Below, piece after piece: positions 14,490 through 16,449 of a stretch of DNA of 16,449 nt. This stretch comes from Acidobacteriota bacterium (GTDB lineage Bacteria; Acidobacteriota; UBA890), in assembly GCA_030609765.1 (NCBI GenBank), contig JAUWTE010000012.1:1-16449 (forward strand). Direction: 5' to 3'. The position numbers and the translations under genes were made by a program. The stretch's first letter is position 1; every line of letters starts with the position of its first letter. The notes beneath the pieces are model-generated. The model had not been told where the DNA came from. It saw nothing but the letters and a program-made list of their open reading frames with translations, and ran no database searches.

Positions 14490-14516
14490 GCCGGTGTCCA
14501 GAGCCAGGACACCGGC
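14490..14516 (+). other. Perfect 10-bp stem-loop between alpha and beta genes
   Basis: GCCGGTGTCC (14490-14499) pairs perfectly with GGACACCGGC (14507-14516) around a 7-nt loop. It sits in the 56-nt gap between the alpha C-terminal frame and the beta ATG (14531), leaving only 14 nt for the beta ribosome site, which itself is weak. It probably affects message processing or beta translation. No T-tract follows, so termination is unlikely. Confidence 0.6.
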
Positions 14517-14530
14517 AGCGAGACACGACA

Positions 14531-15514
14531 ATGACGACGGCAACGAAAGACTCGAAGAAGGTGACGGCCAAGGACTTCCAGGTTCCGTACCCAGTCGACT
14601 GGTGTCCCGGCTGCGGTGACTTCGGCATCCTGAGCGCTTTGCAGCAATCTCTGGCCCGGTTGGGACGACAGCCCTACGAGGTTGCGGTGGTCGCTGGTAT
14701 CGGCTGCTCCGGCAAGACGCACTACTACCTTCCGGTGTATGGCGTCCACACCATGCACGGTCGGATGCTGCCCTTCGCCACGGGCATCAAGTTGGCTAAC
14801 CCTGAAATGACTGTGGTCGGAGTCGGTGGTGACGGCGATGGCATGGGCATCGGCGCCGCCCATTTCGTCAATTCCGGCCGCCGCAACGTGGACATGACCT
14901 ACATTCTGTTCAACAACGCCGTCTACGGCCTCACCAAGGGGCAGGCGGCACCGACGTTGCCGCTCGGCATGCAGACCAAGAGCCTGCCGCAACCCAACAT
15001 GCAGGGCCAGATCAACTCGCTGATGCTGGCCATGGCATCAGGCTTCACTTGGATCGGCCGCAGCTATTCGTACAACGTCAAGCACCTGATTGAGTTGATG
15101 ATCCAGGCTATCGAGCACCCGGGGCTCTCCTACCTCGACGTCCTGCAACCCTGCCCGACGTACAACAATCTCTACACCAAGGACTGGTATGCCGGGAAAG
15201 ATCTATCCAGCGGCATGCCGCGCGTCTACAACTTGCAGGACGAAGGCTACGACCCGGTCATTACCGAGGAGATGGACGACGTGGCGGTCTTCGCCAGGAT
15301 CAATGCTTTTACCCAGAAGGCGCACGAGTGGGGCGAGCAGATTCCGGCGGGGATCTTCCTGGATAATCGCGCCGTCAGCACGTTCGGCGAGCGCATCGCC
15401 CATCGCATCCCTTCATACCGCACCGAGCCACCGAGCCGCCGTCGAATCGCCGATGATCAGGGCCGACCAATTGCGGATCTGTCGGGCATCTTCGATGAGC
15501 TGCGCATGCTCTAG
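14531..15514 (+). CDS. korB: 2-oxoacid:ferredoxin oxidoreductase beta subunit
   Basis: A 327-residue cytoplasmic subunit that binds thiamine diphosphate and one [4Fe-4S] cluster. Cluster cysteines are Cys25 and Cys28 (WCPGCGDF), Cys59 (GIGCSGKT) and Cys208 (LQPCPTYNN), spaced as in the Sulfolobus enzyme. The TPP motif runs from GDGDGMGIGAAHF to LFNNAVYGLTKGQ. The usual THGR-like segment appears as HTMHGRMLPFATGIKLANPE. The C-terminal tail (after about residue 290) is charged and family-variable. It follows the alpha gene after a 56-nt hairpin-containing gap and forms the functional pair with it. No ferredoxin-like delta subunit is nearby, so electrons go to a free ferredoxin encoded elsewhere. 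Its TAG stop is the first three bases of repeat copy B. Confidence 0.93.
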   Translation: MTTATKDSKKVTAKDFQVPYPVDWCPGCGDFGILSALQQSLARLGRQPYEVAVVAGIGCSGKTHYYLPVYGVHTMHGRMLPFATGIKLANPEMTVVGVGGDGDGMGIGAAHFVNSGRRNVDMTYILFNNAVYGLTKGQAAPTLPLGMQTKSLPQPNMQGQINSLMLAMASGFTWIGRSYSYNVKHLIELMIQAIEHPGLSYLDVLQPCPTYNNLYTKDWYAGKDLSSGMPRVYNLQDEGYDPVITEEMDDVAVFARINAFTQKAHEWGEQIPAGIFLDNRAVSTFGERIAHRIPSYRTEPPSRRRIADDQGRPIADLSGIFDELRML

Positions 15515-15543
15515 CAGGCCGTGGTGGAAGTGTGGTGGGTCTG
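15512..15543 (+). repeat. 3'-end dispersed repeat, copy B
   Basis: TAGCAGGCCGTGGTG begins exactly at the TAG stop of the beta-subunit gene and continues with GTGTGGTGG and TCTG, 29 of 32 bases identical to copy A at 12265. A related TTACGCCGCCAAGGG block follows at about 15545-15559. The copy fills most of the short gap between the convergent beta-subunit and thymidylate kinase genes. Confidence 0.65.
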
Positions 15544-15564
15544 GTTACGCCGCCAAGGGTGCAG

Positions 15565-16203
15565 CTAGCGGGCGCCTAGCAGCAATCCGCGAGTCGACAG
15601 CAGCTTCCCTACCAGCTCCTGAATCTCTTCTTGCACAGTATCCAAATCACCACTGGCGTCGACACGCACGACGTCGTCACTGCAGAAGGTGAGGAATATC
15701 TCGCGTACTTGCAGCAGGTAGTCAACCCGCTCGAATGAGTCCGGCACATCACGGCGCGCTCGGATGCGCGTAACCCCGGTGTCGGGGATGACGTCGAGAA
15801 TCAGCGTCAGGTCAGGGCGCGGCGCGAACTCTTCGTTTTTTTCGCGTATGAGCTCTGGATCGAGACCGAGCGCTCCTTGGTAGGCCATGGATGAAAAATA
15901 GTAGCGATCCATGACCACGACGCTCCCGGACTCCAGTGCCGGAAGGATGTTGTCACGAACGTCGATGCGGCGGTCCTCGAGAAATAGTCGCATTTCCTCC
16001 TCGGGGGATACGTTGCGACCGTGCTCGAAGAGCTGGCGAATCCTGTCTCCGTATTCGGAATCGCCTGGCTCGTGCAGGAGGAGCGTGCTCAGCCCGCGTT
16101 CTTGTAGGGCCGAGCAGAGGCGCCGTGCCTGCGTCGACTTTCCAGAGCCGTCGATTCCTTCGAAGGCAATCAGAACACCGCTTTGAATGTCTCGTGTGGT
16201 CAC
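15565..16203 (-). CDS. tmk: Thymidylate kinase (dTMP kinase)
   Basis: A 212-residue cytoplasmic enzyme that phosphorylates dTMP to dTDP with ATP in dTTP synthesis. The P-loop is FEGIDGSGKST (residues 14-24). The DR(Y) motif and substrate helix read DRYYFSSMAYQG (99-110). DLTLILDV follows, then an Arg-rich lid (RIRARRDVPDSFERVDYL). The usual REPGG motif is HEPGD (44-48), a notable change at a phosphate/base-contacting loop. From GTG 16203 the length matches the family. ATG 16263 is also open and would add 20 weakly conserved residues; neither start has a clear ribosome site. It converges on the beta-subunit gene across the repeat and is divergent from the exported-protein gene at 16288. Confidence 0.88.
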   Translation of the reverse strand: MTTRDIQSGVLIAFEGIDGSGKSTQARRLCSALQERGLSTLLLHEPGDSEYGDRIRQLFEHGRNVSPEEEMRLFLEDRRIDVRDNILPALESGSVVVMDRYYFSSMAYQGALGLDPELIREKNEEFAPRPDLTLILDVIPDTGVTRIRARRDVPDSFERVDYLLQVREIFLTFCSDDVVRVDASGDLDTVQEEIQELVGKLLSTRGLLLGAR

Positions 16204-16287
16204 GACGGTGGCACCGTGGGAAGCTGCGGTTCGATCGTGCGCCGATGGTACACTCCGCTCCATTACCGGTAAAACGCGGAGGTCGAG

Positions 16288-16449
16288 ATGAAGAGACGCA
16301 GGGCGCTCGGTGTCGGGACAGGGGTTGTCGCCATCCTCGTGCTGTCTGCGTGGCTGGTGCCTCACGCTGTTCCCTGGCGATCCTCTCCGGCCTCCATTCT
16401 CGCATCAGCAAGGCCCCACGAGGCGCTGCCGGTATCCACGTTTTCGATC
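16288..16449 (+). CDS. Exported protein of unknown function, 5' part (runs off window)
   Basis: An open frame from ATG 16288 to the last base (54 residues, no stop). GGAGG at 16278-16282 lies 5 nt upstream. The N-terminus is MKRRRALGVG followed by a hydrophobic stretch (TGVVAILVLSAWLV), a signal peptide or membrane anchor, then PHAVPWRSSPAS. Too little is present to name a family. A C-terminal-processing (S41) protease or another periplasmic protein are only guesses. A weak -10 (TACACT, 16249-16254) with a poor -35 17 bp upstream lies in the gap to tmk. Confidence 0.7.
   Translation, partial: MKRRRALGVGTGVVAILVLSAWLVPHAVPWRSSPASILASARPHEALPVSTFSI

Overview
The window is about 16.4 kb of GC-rich bacterial chromosome (roughly 60% GC by eye). 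It is densely coded on both strands, with short intergenic gaps. I saw no phage, IS or CRISPR signature and no tRNA or rRNA. The mix of genes (secreted M20 amidohydrolase, lipoprotein-like D-aminoacylase relative, two-subunit 2-oxoacid:ferredoxin oxidoreductase of the archaeal-like type, SPFH gene with a ribbon-helix-helix gene) would fit an uncultured Acidobacteriota-like or related environmental lineage. That placement is inference only.

Layout. 1-286: non-coding leader with two strong secondary-structure elements. 287-3734 (+): a ClC channel/transporter with CBS and RCK_C domains, overlapping by 4 nt a zinc-ribbon/PTS-EIIA-like fusion, then a PRC-barrel protein. 3738-4848: an ArsR-type repressor (-) divergent from a DJ-1/PfpI-family protein (+). 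4870-7419 (-): a multi-TM hybrid histidine kinase, divergent from a secreted M20 amidohydrolase (7490-8857, +). 8958-10254 (-): a compact operon of an SPFH/band-7 protein, a possible 31-codon ORF, a 55-residue ribbon-helix-helix protein and a 25-residue membrane peptide. It is driven by a promoter embedded in a 34-bp near-perfect palindrome. 10515-12263 (+): an amidohydrolase of the N-acyl-D-amino-acid deacylase family. 12522-15514 (+): 2-oxoacid:ferredoxin oxidoreductase alpha and beta genes, in which alpha is interrupted by one in-frame TAG. 15565-16203 (-): thymidylate kinase. From 16288 (+): the start of an exported protein that runs off the window.

The most interesting points are these. 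(1) The amber codon inside an otherwise intact korA-like frame lies in a region where TAG is also the commonest genuine stop. (2) The SPFH operon carries its own likely RHH repressor, an elaborate operator over the promoter, and two tiny genes that standard gene calling would miss. (3) The ClC protein has the channel-type Val at the internal proton glutamate and is translationally coupled to a zinc-ribbon/EIIA fusion. (4) The D-aminoacylase-family protein lacks the HxH and Cys metal ligands. (5) A 32-bp repeat sits at the 3' ends of two genes 3.2 kb apart.
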